NCBI GenBank assembly: GCA_943192975.1
Contig: CALPCJ010000007.1
Location: 62,001 to 126,000, forward strand
Length of the DNA stretch: 64,000 nt
Origin: Senimuribacter intestinalis
GTDB taxonomy: Bacteria > Bacillota > Clostridia > Peptostreptococcales > Anaerovoracaceae
Reading direction: 5' to 3'
A program made the position numbers and the translations under genes. The notes beneath the pieces were generated by a model. It ran no database searches, was not told the origin of the DNA, and saw nothing but the letters and a program-made list of their open reading frames with translations. Shown here one piece after another: positions 1 through 7,770 of this stretch (its first letter is position 1; each line of letters opens with the position of its first letter).

Positions 1-759
1 AGACAGCGGCAGTTGATGACTGACAAACTCGTAGTGAACATCATCGATTATGAAGGTTGCTACGTATAAATCATAAGTTCCCTCCGGCGCATGGGTATTT
101 TCATCATAAGGTCCATACTCCATCTCCCTGTGCCCAAAGGTGACTTCCGTATTTCCAATGAGGGAAGTCTTAGGCTGCTGTTCCTCACTAATCCACATGT
201 AGTCTCTGCTCATCCCTTTTTTCCATGCACTCAAAGTAAATCCCCTCTCGGCATTCACGCCTTTTGTCATCATAGGCATACCGTCCTCATAAAAACTATG
301 GTAAAAATCCAAAGAAATTTCATCCAAGTATAGCTTGCCGTCCAACATAAGAACGCTTTGTTTATCGTTATTAGGCGATTCTCCTAGCCCATTGGGAATA
401 TACACAGGCCACAAATCCCTTCCGAAATATGCATTGATTTCTTCCTTCGCCCAAACCTCTTCCACGCAATTATTCGGTACGTGGATTTTGTCGGCGCTAA
501 AACTAGCAAGCTCACTTACTGCAATATCCGAAAGTTCCACCCGCACCAGTTCTGTCGCCGGCGCATTCAACCCCTGTCTATGCAAAAAAACACCGGTTAC
601 CGCAATACAGATACAGGCTGCCGCCAATCCAAACCCTTTTAAAAAATTTCTGGAGCGTGCTTTTCTCTTATGCACTGGCGCATAAGCTTCCGAAATAATA
701 TCCGAAATAACATCCTCATGCATATAACTCAAACCTGTCAATAAATCTTTTCCGTTCAT
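1..759 (-). CDS. Membrane-anchored anti-sigma factor-like protein (partial, C-terminus outside window)
   Basis: The reading frame stays open from an ATG at 759 to the window edge (253 codons), so the 3' end is missing. Its ATG overlaps the TGA of the sigma-factor gene (ATGA), which implies translational coupling. The product has a short cytoplasmic N-terminus (about residues 1-38, ending in basic KRKARSR), one membrane helix (about 39-58) and a long extracytoplasmic part. This matches the single-pass anti-sigma proteins (DUF4179-like class) that pair with ECF sigma factors. Role inferred: it holds the partner sigma factor at the membrane until an envelope signal arrives. The extracellular part has no motif I recognise. 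Confidence 0.75.
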   Translation of the reverse strand, partial: MNGKDLLTGLSYMHEDVISDIISEAYAPVHKRKARSRNFLKGFGLAAACICIAVTGVFLHRQGLNAPATELVRVELSDIAVSELASFSADKIHVPNNCVEEVWAKEEINAYFGRDLWPVYIPNGLGESPNNDKQSVLMLDGKLYLDEISLDFYHSFYEDGMPMMTKGVNAERGFTLSAWKKGMSRDYMWISEEQQPKTSLIGNTEVTFGHREMEYGPYDENTHAPEGTYDLYVATFIIDDVHYEFVSHQLPLS

Positions 760-1310
760 ATTGTAATCCCCTCTTTCTCTAAATAGCTGCGCAGCGCTTT
801 TCTTGTGCGATGCAGTTCTGTCTTCACCTTACTCTGACTAATGCCCATGGTTTTTGCCAGCTCTGCCACAGACTGTCCCAGCCAGTAACGCCGCAAAAAC
901 ATCTGCCTTTTTCCAATGGGCAACTGCTTCACAAAAGAACTGAGCAGCACTCCGATTTCCTGCCCTGTAAAACTACACTGGACAGATTCGTCGGGTATAC
1001 ACGTCTCCAACTCCACAGATAATTCCACCACCGGAAAATTTCTCTTCTTCGCATGATTCCAGTCCAGTCTGTCAAAACAAGTAAGCCTGCAGATTTTTGC
1101 CAAATATGCGAACAAATGATTCGGTCTTTTCGGCGGAATGGCATTCCACGCTTTCAAATAAGTATCGCTGACGCACTCTTCGGCATCCTGACGACTATGC
1201 AAAATATTTTCCGCCAGCCGTAAAAGTTGACTCCCATAAAGTGCCTCTGTTTGCGCTATGGCATTCTGATTTCTCTGCCAGTAGAGCATCAAAATCTCCT
1301 CTTCATTCAC
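756..1310 (-). CDS. RNA polymerase sigma factor, ECF/sigma-70 family
   Basis: About 184 residues with the two-domain ECF layout: region 2 near residues 35-80 (DAEECVSDTYLKAWNAIP) and region 4 near 130-180 (helix-turn-helix VAELAKTMGISQSKVKTELH). An in-frame GTG at 1319 lies inside the AGGAGG ribosome site (1319-1324), so the GTG at 1308-1310, 8 nt downstream of that site, is the better start. The stop overlaps the start of the anti-sigma gene. An ECF-type promoter directly upstream suggests autoregulation. The target regulon cannot be read from the window. Confidence 0.88.
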   Translation of the reverse strand: MNEEEILMLYWQRNQNAIAQTEALYGSQLLRLAENILHSRQDAEECVSDTYLKAWNAIPPKRPNHLFAYLAKICRLTCFDRLDWNHAKKRNFPVVELSVELETCIPDESVQCSFTGQEIGVLLSSFVKQLPIGKRQMFLRRYWLGQSVAELAKTMGISQSKVKTELHRTRKALRSYLEKEGITI

Positions 1311-1334
1311 TGGCTGCACCTCCTTTCACTTCTA

Positions 1335-1362
1335 TAGACGGAGAACAATTTCCAAGGTTACA
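1335..1362 (-). promoter_or_regulatory. ECF-sigma-type promoter of the sigma/anti-sigma operon
   Basis: On the minus strand TGTAAC, a 16-nt spacer and CGTCTA lie just upstream of the sigma gene. The AAC/CGTC pairing is typical of Firmicutes ECF-sigma promoters, and sigma genes of this type are commonly self-activated. Transcription would start near 1328, only a few bases before the AGGAGG site, which also supports the GTG start at 1310. Confidence 0.55.
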
Positions 1363-1402
1363 CTTCTCACACAAAAAAAACATAAATACGCTCAATTTCT
1401 TC

Positions 1403-1431
1403 TTGAAATTACCACAAAAACCGTATATACT
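1403..1431 (+). promoter_or_regulatory. Sigma-A-type promoter driving a short + strand transcript
   Basis: TTGAAA (1403-1408), a 17-nt spacer and TATACT (1426-1431) form a near-consensus vegetative promoter pointing right. No gene longer than about ten codons follows it on this strand. Confidence 0.55.
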
Positions 1432-1437
1432 AAAGGA

Positions 1438-1540
1438 GTCAAAAGTTAATGGTTCGCACACTTTTGAACGTTCTTTCTTAATTAAATACTAAATATCGCA
1501 AGAAAAAGACTTTGCTGCCAAGCGGAGTCTTTTTCTTTAC
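1438..1540 (+). ncRNA. Candidate small RNA ending in a terminator-like hairpin
   Basis: A transcript from the 1403-1431 promoter would start near 1438. It would end at a hairpin with 11-bp arms, AGAAAAAGACT (1501-1511) and AGTCTTTTTCT (1526-1536), whose right arm supplies U residues. The predicted RNA is about 100 nt. It contains a ten-codon frame, ATG at 1449 to TAA at 1481, but the GGAG upstream of that ATG lies at the predicted transcript end, so a non-coding RNA or leader is more likely. The transcript runs antisense to the region upstream of the sigma gene. Confidence 0.35.
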
Positions 1541-1580
1541 AAGAATTGAAATATACGTCTTTTCATCCGCTATAATCCCG

Positions 1581-1612
1581 AAAAAAAGAGAACATCAGTC
1601 CTGACGTTCTCT
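1581..1612 (-). terminator. Intrinsic terminator of the cobalamin-uptake operon
   Basis: On the minus strand a 12-bp stem (AGAGAACGTCAG / CTGATGTTCTCT, one G-U pair) is followed by a run of seven T. It lies just after the stop of the last toroid gene and closes the operon. Confidence 0.85.
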
Positions 1613-1623
1613 TTTCCTTTGAT

Positions 1624-2910
1624 TTATTTCACTTTTACCTTCTTTGCGCTGCAATACTCACCATAGAGTTTGCCGCCCTCGCCATCGTCTTTATAGGCCC
1701 GGATTTTCACATAATAGGTTTTTCCCTTTTTCAGGCTTTTTATAGTCTTTTGCACGCTGGAAGCAGTAGCTGTCGCTGTCTTACTCGCTGTGAATTTACT
1801 GTTTGCGGCATAGACAATCTGGTAGCCCTTTACGCCGGAAATCTTTTTCCACTTCACTGTCAGCTGTTTTGTTTTTAAAGATTTCAGTGAAGAAATTGTC
1901 GGCTTTATTGGTCTTGCAATGGTTTTACCATCTCTCATATCATAGAGCGTATTTTTCCCATTTAAAAACCTGCTGTATGCCGTCAGTCCATAATATCCCT
2001 GCGCCGTCGCAAGACCATTGACTACCGGCTCGTAGCCAACTGTAGACTTGTTTACATGGCGAAATCCGCCGCCTGTGGCATAATAAGTCAGCAAAGCATC
2101 CAAAACAGATTTGCCATTTTTAATAAAACGCTTGTCCTTATGAGGGTCTATTCCCAAAGAAGTCAGTGCTACAATAACCTGCACGTTGCTCTCTGCGTTA
2201 GCAGTCTTCAAAGTTTCAAAACCTCCGTCTGCCATCTGCTTTTCAGAAAGTACAGCAATTGCGCGATCAACAACGGTCCCAACATCAGTCCTCGTCCGAT
2301 ATGGCGCCAGAGCAGACAATACCATAGCGGTTATGTCCACATCCGCTGCATCGCCAGTCAAAGCAAAACCGCCACCTTCTTTTTCTTGAGATAAAATATT
2401 CTCAATCAAAAGTTCCCTGCTTGTAACCTGAGAAATTCCTTCTACCTTTGGAATCTCATAGCCGTCGCAGTCCAGTGCCAGCAGCGCCCAGACAGGTCCG
2501 TTGATGCCCTGCTTCTTTACCATTTCAAAGTCTGCTAATTTTTCAAAAAGATTGTAGCCGCCTACATTTGTAGGATCTTTTCCCATGGCAGTCAGGGTCA
2601 GAATTACCTTGGAATATTCACTGTACTTACGGGCATCCAGCACACCTTTTTTGTCCGCCAAAACTTTCCCGAGATTTTTATAGTACTTATTATATGTAGC
2701 ATCTGTAACCGCTGCACCATTTCTGGCAAGTCCAAGGAGTGCCCATTCGTCACCATAAGTCGGATTTGCCAGTTTCTTTGTCATATAGCTTTCGGTCTTG
2801 CTCATAGCAGTCTTCCAGCTGACACTTGCTCCATGAGCAGAAGCAGCTGAGGAAAGCACTAGCGTGAAAGCCATTGTCAGGGACAAAAATACACTTAATA
2901 TTTTTTTCAT
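1624..2910 (-). CDS. Secreted alpha/alpha-toroid (prenyltransferase-like repeat) protein, last gene of the B12 operon
   Basis: About 428 residues from the ATG at 2910; a TTG at 2925 is in frame but only a few bases from the preceding stop. A signal peptide (1-25, cleavage after SSAASA) precedes about 300 residues of helical toroid repeats with hallmarks such as WALLGLARNG, VWALLALDCDG, DITAMVLSALAPY and GGGFRHV. A fibronectin-III-like domain (about 335-428) follows. The toroid fold is shared by squalene cyclases and the N-terminal domain of transcobalamin/intrinsic factor. No DxDD or other cyclase acid motif is evident, so ligand binding is more likely than catalysis. Gene position supports corrinoid capture (inference). 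It is paralogous to the protein at 5424-6719. Confidence 0.82.
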   Translation of the reverse strand: MKKILSVFLSLTMAFTLVLSSAASAHGASVSWKTAMSKTESYMTKKLANPTYGDEWALLGLARNGAAVTDATYNKYYKNLGKVLADKKGVLDARKYSEYSKVILTLTAMGKDPTNVGGYNLFEKLADFEMVKKQGINGPVWALLALDCDGYEIPKVEGISQVTSRELLIENILSQEKEGGGFALTGDAADVDITAMVLSALAPYRTRTDVGTVVDRAIAVLSEKQMADGGFETLKTANAESNVQVIVALTSLGIDPHKDKRFIKNGKSVLDALLTYYATGGGFRHVNKSTVGYEPVVNGLATAQGYYGLTAYSRFLNGKNTLYDMRDGKTIARPIKPTISSLKSLKTKQLTVKWKKISGVKGYQIVYAANSKFTASKTATATASSVQKTIKSLKKGKTYYVKIRAYKDDGEGGKLYGEYCSAKKVKVK

Positions 2911-2925
2911 GATTATCTCTTTCAA

Positions 2926-4011
2926 TTATTTCGCAATTACAGAAACAACGTTCGACCATTGAGTATAAACAGTCTTTCCATCTACAGTTCTGTAACCTCT
3001 GACTTTGTAATAGTAACGAGTTCTCTTTTTCAGAGATTTTGTGTTCTTATAGGATCTTGCTTTGGTAGTAAACATCTTGGTAAACCCGCTGGATTTCTTA
3101 GTAGATCTGTATACCTGATATCCGTCTACTTTATAGCCTGCGCTCTTCTTCCAGGTCAGGGATACCTTTCCTTTGGAGGCAGCTGCTTTCAGATTGGTAA
3201 TTTTAGTTCCTTTTACGCCTGCTGCAGTCTTGCTCTGCACGGTTACTTTGCAAACCGGCGCCATAATCGGAGCATCTACATCCACAGTCGGGGTTCCTTC
3301 TGCATTCCAATCGGTTGCAGTAGTTGCTACTGTGCCCTTTGCAGAAATTACGTAAGTCTTTCCAACTTCAAACTGTGCCGGGTCCATTTTAATGACAGCA
3401 TTTCCTGCTTCGTCAGTTACAACACCTTCCAGTGCCACAAAGCCTTTATCAGTTACAACACCCAGCTGTGCATTTGCAATAGCCGCTGCATCTCCTCCTA
3501 GCATGCCAGAGAAGCCTTTCAGTGTCAGTGAAAGATCTTCACCTGTGGTGACAGTGGTTTTCTTTGGGCTGAAATAGCTATAGAAGTCAGAATAGAGTTT
3601 ATCATCTGCGTTGATGGACGCAACGATTCTATCGCCAGCCTTAATTTTTACATTGGAAATTGTCTCTACCAATGCTACATCGTTGACAAAGAACAAAGTG
3701 TTCTGTGTCTCAACGCCCCAGAGTTTTGAAACAAAAGGTCCCCAGTTTCCCTCTTCCATCTTGTATCCATCTTTGCAATATGCCTCATGGAAAGCCTTCA
3801 TGACGTCGTCCACTGTTGCGCCTTCTGAAACCTTTACGGCTACGTCCGCCATGACTTCGCCTTCTTCTGTTACAGCTACATCACCACGATTGCTGATGGT
3901 TACATAAACTGTAGCGCCTTTCTCTGCTGCCCAGGACAGGCAGGTCATCGCTGCTGCAGATGATACTACTAATGTTAAAACCAGCAGCAAAGATACCAAT
4001 TTTCTTTTCAT
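2926..4011 (-). CDS. Secreted protein with DUF4430-like N-terminal domain and C-terminal FN3-like module
   Basis: The start is ATG 4011 behind AAGGAGGA; earlier in-frame codons lie upstream of that site. About 361 residues: signal peptide (1-29); a DUF4430-like segment (about 30-145) with the pattern of a ligand-facing beta domain (ATVDDVMKAF, NTLFFVNDV, IKAGDRIVASI); an Ig-like stretch (150-260); and a fibronectin-III-like module (270-361) with GYQVYRSTKK and RYYYKVRGYR. DUF4430 is related to the C-terminal beta domain of transcobalamin. A role in binding a corrinoid outside the cell is inferred from the operon. The gap to the upstream gene is 43 nt. Confidence 0.7.
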   Translation of the reverse strand: MKRKLVSLLLVLTLVVSSAAAMTCLSWAAEKGATVYVTISNRGDVAVTEEGEVMADVAVKVSEGATVDDVMKAFHEAYCKDGYKMEEGNWGPFVSKLWGVETQNTLFFVNDVALVETISNVKIKAGDRIVASINADDKLYSDFYSYFSPKKTTVTTGEDLSLTLKGFSGMLGGDAAAIANAQLGVVTDKGFVALEGVVTDEAGNAVIKMDPAQFEVGKTYVISAKGTVATTATDWNAEGTPTVDVDAPIMAPVCKVTVQSKTAAGVKGTKITNLKAAASKGKVSLTWKKSAGYKVDGYQVYRSTKKSSGFTKMFTTKARSYKNTKSLKKRTRYYYKVRGYRTVDGKTVYTQWSNVVSVIAK

Positions 4012-4054
4012 TTTTTTCCTCCTTAAAATATATATCAATACTTTATAAATAAAT

Positions 4055-5422
4055 TTATTCTGGCAGTTTGCGGCCTACATCTTCACCCGAATCACAGGTA
4101 TATACCCACACGATGGAATCTCCATCTTTCAGCGTATAGGCAGAGCATCCATAATTCGGGAACCAGCCGTTTACTTTGTACATCCAGCCGCTTAAATTGC
4201 CGCCGTCAAACTCGTAGAGATAGTTGATTCCTTCTATATAGTAAGAACCAAATGCTGGTGTATAAGAAGACTCTACGTGAATTTTCTTATCCCGGCATAC
4301 TTTATTCAACACGTCAAATACTGTGCTCCCCTCTTTTACAGTCACCTTGGTGGTCGGCAAAATCGTACCGTCAGATGGCACATATGCTTCAAGAGCCGGA
4401 TTCTCCAGTTTGGATAAATCCTGCGCCAAGGTATCGCAGCGAATTTCGATGGATACGGTAATATTCTTAGATTCTGGTTTATCAGAAGGATTGTCATTGG
4501 AAGAATTTCCACCCTTGTTGGAAGAAGAACTGCTGCCTTTCTTATCTCCTGTTTTTCCATCATTGCTCTCAGCATCCTGCTGTGCCTCTTCTTCCAGTTC
4601 CTCGATATCCAGCGCCTTTTTCTTGCCGTCCTTGTGTATTTTCTTGGTGACAATGACGTAATCGCCGCCTTCTGACACGCTAAAAGTCGCCGTCTGACCC
4701 TCTTTAGAAAGCTTGGCATCGGAAACATATTCTAAAGTACCTTTTTCCAAATCAACTTTATAGGCATACGCCTTTGTCTCTTTTTCCAGATATATCGGAG
4801 CAGTCACACTAATTTTTCCGCCAAAGCTGCCGTCCTGATAGAAAGAGACCACCTGCCCCTGCAGTGAAAGTTCCGCAAGAATCTCAGAAATCTGACCATA
4901 GTATGGTCCTTCTTCCTGTGCAGTCAGGTTCATGGTAACTGGCTTTTTCAGATTTTCTCCTGCAATCACATAAGACAATTCTTTGTCCTTTTTAAAATCA
5001 ACCGTGTAGTTTTCAGACCCCTTTTCTTTAGCCAGTTTTTCTGCTTCTTCCGCAGGCACCACATCGCTGTTATCAGCCTTTTTAAAAGCCTTGATATCAT
5101 CTTTTAGCTGTTCGTAGGCGTCCTTTTCTGTATTGTACTCACTGGCCTCATCCTCCGCTACTGCTTTGGCTTTGTCTATCTGCTGCGAGAAGGCAAGCAG
5201 TGTATATGGAGCATACTGCCCCTCTTCATTTCCAGCATTTTCCTTCTGTTCATCGTAAAGACTCTGAGCAGCTGTAATCTGTTCCTGCAGAGAATCACCG
5301 TAGTCAGCCTTCTCAACATCCATGTCATAAATCAGATACGCTGCGATAGCAATGACGATAATTGCCACTGCCGCTGCCCGGATTCTCTTCATTCTGACTT
5401 TCTTTTCAAATTCTTTATCCAT
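4055..5422 (-). CDS. Membrane-anchored DUF4430 (transcobalamin C-terminal-like) protein
   Basis: 455 residues. A basic N-terminus and one membrane helix (about 15-33) act as an uncleaved anchor. Next come a charged, probably coiled-coil region (45-125), a beta-rich domain (135-265), a Ser/Asn/Gly/Lys-rich linker (270-325) and a C-terminal DUF4430 domain. The last carries the family signature GWMYKVNGWFPNYGC, AYTLKDGDSIVWVYTCD. In transcobalamin the homologous beta domain closes over the cobalamin held by the alpha barrel. Here barrel and beta domain are separate polypeptides. Its ATG follows the TAG of the upstream toroid gene by one base, so the two are tightly coupled. Confidence 0.85.
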   Translation of the reverse strand: MDKEFEKKVRMKRIRAAAVAIIVIAIAAYLIYDMDVEKADYGDSLQEQITAAQSLYDEQKENAGNEEGQYAPYTLLAFSQQIDKAKAVAEDEASEYNTEKDAYEQLKDDIKAFKKADNSDVVPAEEAEKLAKEKGSENYTVDFKKDKELSYVIAGENLKKPVTMNLTAQEEGPYYGQISEILAELSLQGQVVSFYQDGSFGGKISVTAPIYLEKETKAYAYKVDLEKGTLEYVSDAKLSKEGQTATFSVSEGGDYVIVTKKIHKDGKKKALDIEELEEEAQQDAESNDGKTGDKKGSSSSSNKGGNSSNDNPSDKPESKNITVSIEIRCDTLAQDLSKLENPALEAYVPSDGTILPTTKVTVKEGSTVFDVLNKVCRDKKIHVESSYTPAFGSYYIEGINYLYEFDGGNLSGWMYKVNGWFPNYGCSAYTLKDGDSIVWVYTCDSGEDVGRKLPE

Positions 5423-5423
5423 A

Positions 5424-6719
5424 CTATTTTACTTTAACCTTCTTTATCAAACTGTAGCTTCCGTAAAGCTTATTTCCCTTGGCATCGGTTCTGTAAGCTC
5501 TAACTTTAACGTAATAGGTCTTTCCCGATTTCAGACTCTTCACAGTCTTTGACAAGGTGGACTTAGAAGCAGACACAGTCTTGCTTGCCGTGAATTTGCT
5601 GTTTGTCGAGTAAACAATCTGATATCCGCTGGCATTTGTAACCTTTTTCCACTTTACTACAAAGGTCTTTGCTTTAGAGGATTTCAGTGAGGAAATTGCC
5701 GCCTTTGCAGGTTTTGCCAGAGGTTTTTCACCATCTGTCATATCGAAAAGACTGTTCTTTTGGTTTATAAATCTGTCATAGGCCACCAGTCCATAATACC
5801 CCTGCTCTGTTGCCATGCCGTTGATAACCGGCGGGTAGCCGTCTGCAGCAGTATTTACATGTCTGAATCCACCCTGTGCATCGTAGAAGGTCATCAGACC
5901 ATCAACTGCACTTTTGCCATTCTTAACAAAACGCTCATCTTTTCCCGGATCAATCCCCAGTGCTGTCATAGCTATGATAGTCTGTACAATGCTTTCAGCG
6001 TTCTCAATTCCCCATGAATCATAGGTACCGTTATCTTTCTGCATATCTGACAGGCATTGCACTGCCTTATCCACAGCTTTCTTTACTTCACTGCGACTAG
6101 TATACGGCGCCAGTGCCTGCAGTGCCATAGCCGTAATATCCACATCAGCTTTCGTTCCAGACAGTGCAAAACCACCGCCTGCAAGCTGCTGCCCCAAAAT
6201 TTCCTGAATCAGTTTATCTCTGGTTGTCTGCACCTCCACGCCTTTTACCTTTGGAATTGTATAATTCTTAGAATCCAGTGCAATAAGCGCCCAAATCGTT
6301 CCATTGATTCCCTGCCACTTAACCCGATTGAAATCCGCCAGCTTTTCCAGGAGATTATAACCGCCTACATTGCTTGGGTCCTTGCCAATAGCACTGAGCG
6401 CCAGAATCGTTCTGGAATACTCTGTGTACTTTTTTGCATGAAGAACACCTTTACATGCTTTGACGGTTTTCACCACATCGTTATAGTAATCGCTGAAAAG
6501 CTGGTCATTCAAGTTTGCACCAGAACGCGCCAGTCCCAAAATCATCCATTCTGTTCCATAAACAGCACCCTTTTCACTCACCTGCTTTGTAATATAGGTC
6601 TTCGTTTTTTCAAGTGCTTCATTGTACGGAGTGTCACTGTCCGCTGCGAAGGCAAAGCTTGTCATTAACGACAAAACCAGACAAAACGCTACAAACAAGG
6701 ATAGTAGTTTTCTTTTCAT
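5424..6719 (-). CDS. Secreted alpha/alpha-toroid (prenyltransferase-like repeat) protein
   Basis: 431 residues behind an AAGGAGGA site. Signal peptide 1-25 (cleavage after FAFA); toroid repeats about 30-335 (WMILGLARSG, IWALIALDSKN, DITAMALQALAPY, VQTIIAMTALGIDP, GGFRHVNTA); C-terminal fibronectin-III-like module (about 340-431, GYQIVYSTNSKFTASK, TYYVKVRAYR). It closely resembles the protein at 1624-2910, suggesting a tandem duplication separated by the two DUF4430 genes. TxMALQAL followed by an SxxQ helix recalls the alpha barrel of intrinsic factor, but that link needs a structure comparison. Proposed role: surface corrinoid binding for the adjacent ECF transporter. Confidence 0.82.
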   Translation of the reverse strand: MKRKLLSLFVAFCLVLSLMTSFAFAADSDTPYNEALEKTKTYITKQVSEKGAVYGTEWMILGLARSGANLNDQLFSDYYNDVVKTVKACKGVLHAKKYTEYSRTILALSAIGKDPSNVGGYNLLEKLADFNRVKWQGINGTIWALIALDSKNYTIPKVKGVEVQTTRDKLIQEILGQQLAGGGFALSGTKADVDITAMALQALAPYTSRSEVKKAVDKAVQCLSDMQKDNGTYDSWGIENAESIVQTIIAMTALGIDPGKDERFVKNGKSAVDGLMTFYDAQGGFRHVNTAADGYPPVINGMATEQGYYGLVAYDRFINQKNSLFDMTDGEKPLAKPAKAAISSLKSSKAKTFVVKWKKVTNASGYQIVYSTNSKFTASKTVSASKSTLSKTVKSLKSGKTYYVKVRAYRTDAKGNKLYGSYSLIKKVKVK

Positions 6720-6837
6720 AGATTCCTCCTTAATACAACTAAATCTTTCTAGTCAGATTTCACTTTTCTTACTCTTTTAGAAATTCTTGTAAAGCAAGGA
6801 CTTGTCATCAAATCACTCTGTCAACCTGCGAAAACCA

Positions 6838-7770
6838 TTATTTGTATATTCCATACTTTATTTTAATCCTCTCTAATTTCTTTATGATGCTGTTGCCAAA
6901 CAGAAACACGCATAGCGCCGCTGTACTGCCGTGGTACGCATCATAAGGTGCGCCTGAGATGTACAAAAGTCTCATCTGCTCAATAGATAATTCTGCTCCA
7001 GGTGCGCCCGCTGATGTCACCAGTGCGCATATATTCATAATCCCTCCGTAAAGGACGAAGGTTGTAACAAAGGTAAATATTGCCAAAGTCACGCCGTCTA
7101 CAGGCAGTCTCTTTCGCTGCAGCAGCACACCCGCTAAAAGTCCTAGAAAGCCGAAAACATAAAGTCTCCATCCGAAAAAGGTTCCGTCTGTACCCGGCCA
7201 TATCTGATAGCATACATATGCAATCAGTATTCCGAATATCACGCACAGTACTGGTCCCATAATTAGCTTAAAGTGGCGTGATTTCAGCTCATCCAGGTCT
7301 ACCTTGTTAAATGCCAAACCTGCAAGAAATCCTAGAATCCCCCAGCAGAACATCTGCCACGGTGTCCACGGTCCCTGCCCCATATAAAAATTGCAGACAA
7401 ACCGGGATACTGCGCCAATGAGGAAACCTGCCTCCGGTCCAAGAGAAATACCTGATATGATAATCATCGCCGTGCCAATTTGCAGCGGCAGTGAAATATG
7501 ACAAAACAGCTGCAGACTTACCGTCAGCGCCGACATCATAGCAATCAAAACGATTTCTCTCGCTTTTGGCTTTCGCTTTTCAAAGACCATGAAGAAAGGA
7601 AGCATGGTATAAATCAGCAGAATCACGCTGACAATCATAAATTTGCTCTTTCCAAACTGCAGTCCGATAAAAATTGTCAGAGGCATTGCCAGAAAAATCA
7701 GGGCTGCCGATACCAGCGTCCGTTTACGATGCGCTGCTTCTACCTGCGTTAAATTGTAGCTTTTAGCCAT
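6838..7770 (-). CDS. ECF transporter S component, probably cobalamin/corrinoid-specific (CbrT-like)
   Basis: 310 residues with about nine hydrophobic segments. It is longer than many S components (about 180-200), with two extra N-terminal helices. The segment GPEAGFLIGAVSRFVCNFYM followed by GQGPWTPWQM is typical of S components of the CbrT/riboflavin-like group. Its AGGAGG site lies inside the end of the ATPase gene, overlapping it by 22 nt. Substrate assignment rests on the upstream cobalamin riboswitch and the transcobalamin-like neighbours, not on residues seen to contact substrate. Confidence 0.8.
   Translation of the reverse strand: MAKSYNLTQVEAAHRKRTLVSAALIFLAMPLTIFIGLQFGKSKFMIVSVILLIYTMLPFFMVFEKRKPKAREIVLIAMMSALTVSLQLFCHISLPLQIGTAMIIISGISLGPEAGFLIGAVSRFVCNFYMGQGPWTPWQMFCWGILGFLAGLAFNKVDLDELKSRHFKLIMGPVLCVIFGILIAYVCYQIWPGTDGTFFGWRLYVFGFLGLLAGVLLQRKRLPVDGVTLAIFTFVTTFVLYGGIMNICALVTSAGAPGAELSIEQMRLLYISGAPYDAYHGSTAALCVFLFGNSIIKKLERIKIKYGIYK

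Noticed and set aside
1449..1481. Ten-codon peptide gene after the promoter at 1403-1431
   Set aside because: The GGAG site would be at or upstream of the transcript start and the peptide has no recognisable feature; an RNA is more likely.
1624..2910. Toroid proteins as true prenyltransferases or squalene/terpene cyclases
   Set aside because: They are exported, lack visible cyclase DxDD or prenyltransferase zinc-ligand motifs, and belong to a cobalamin-riboswitch operon.
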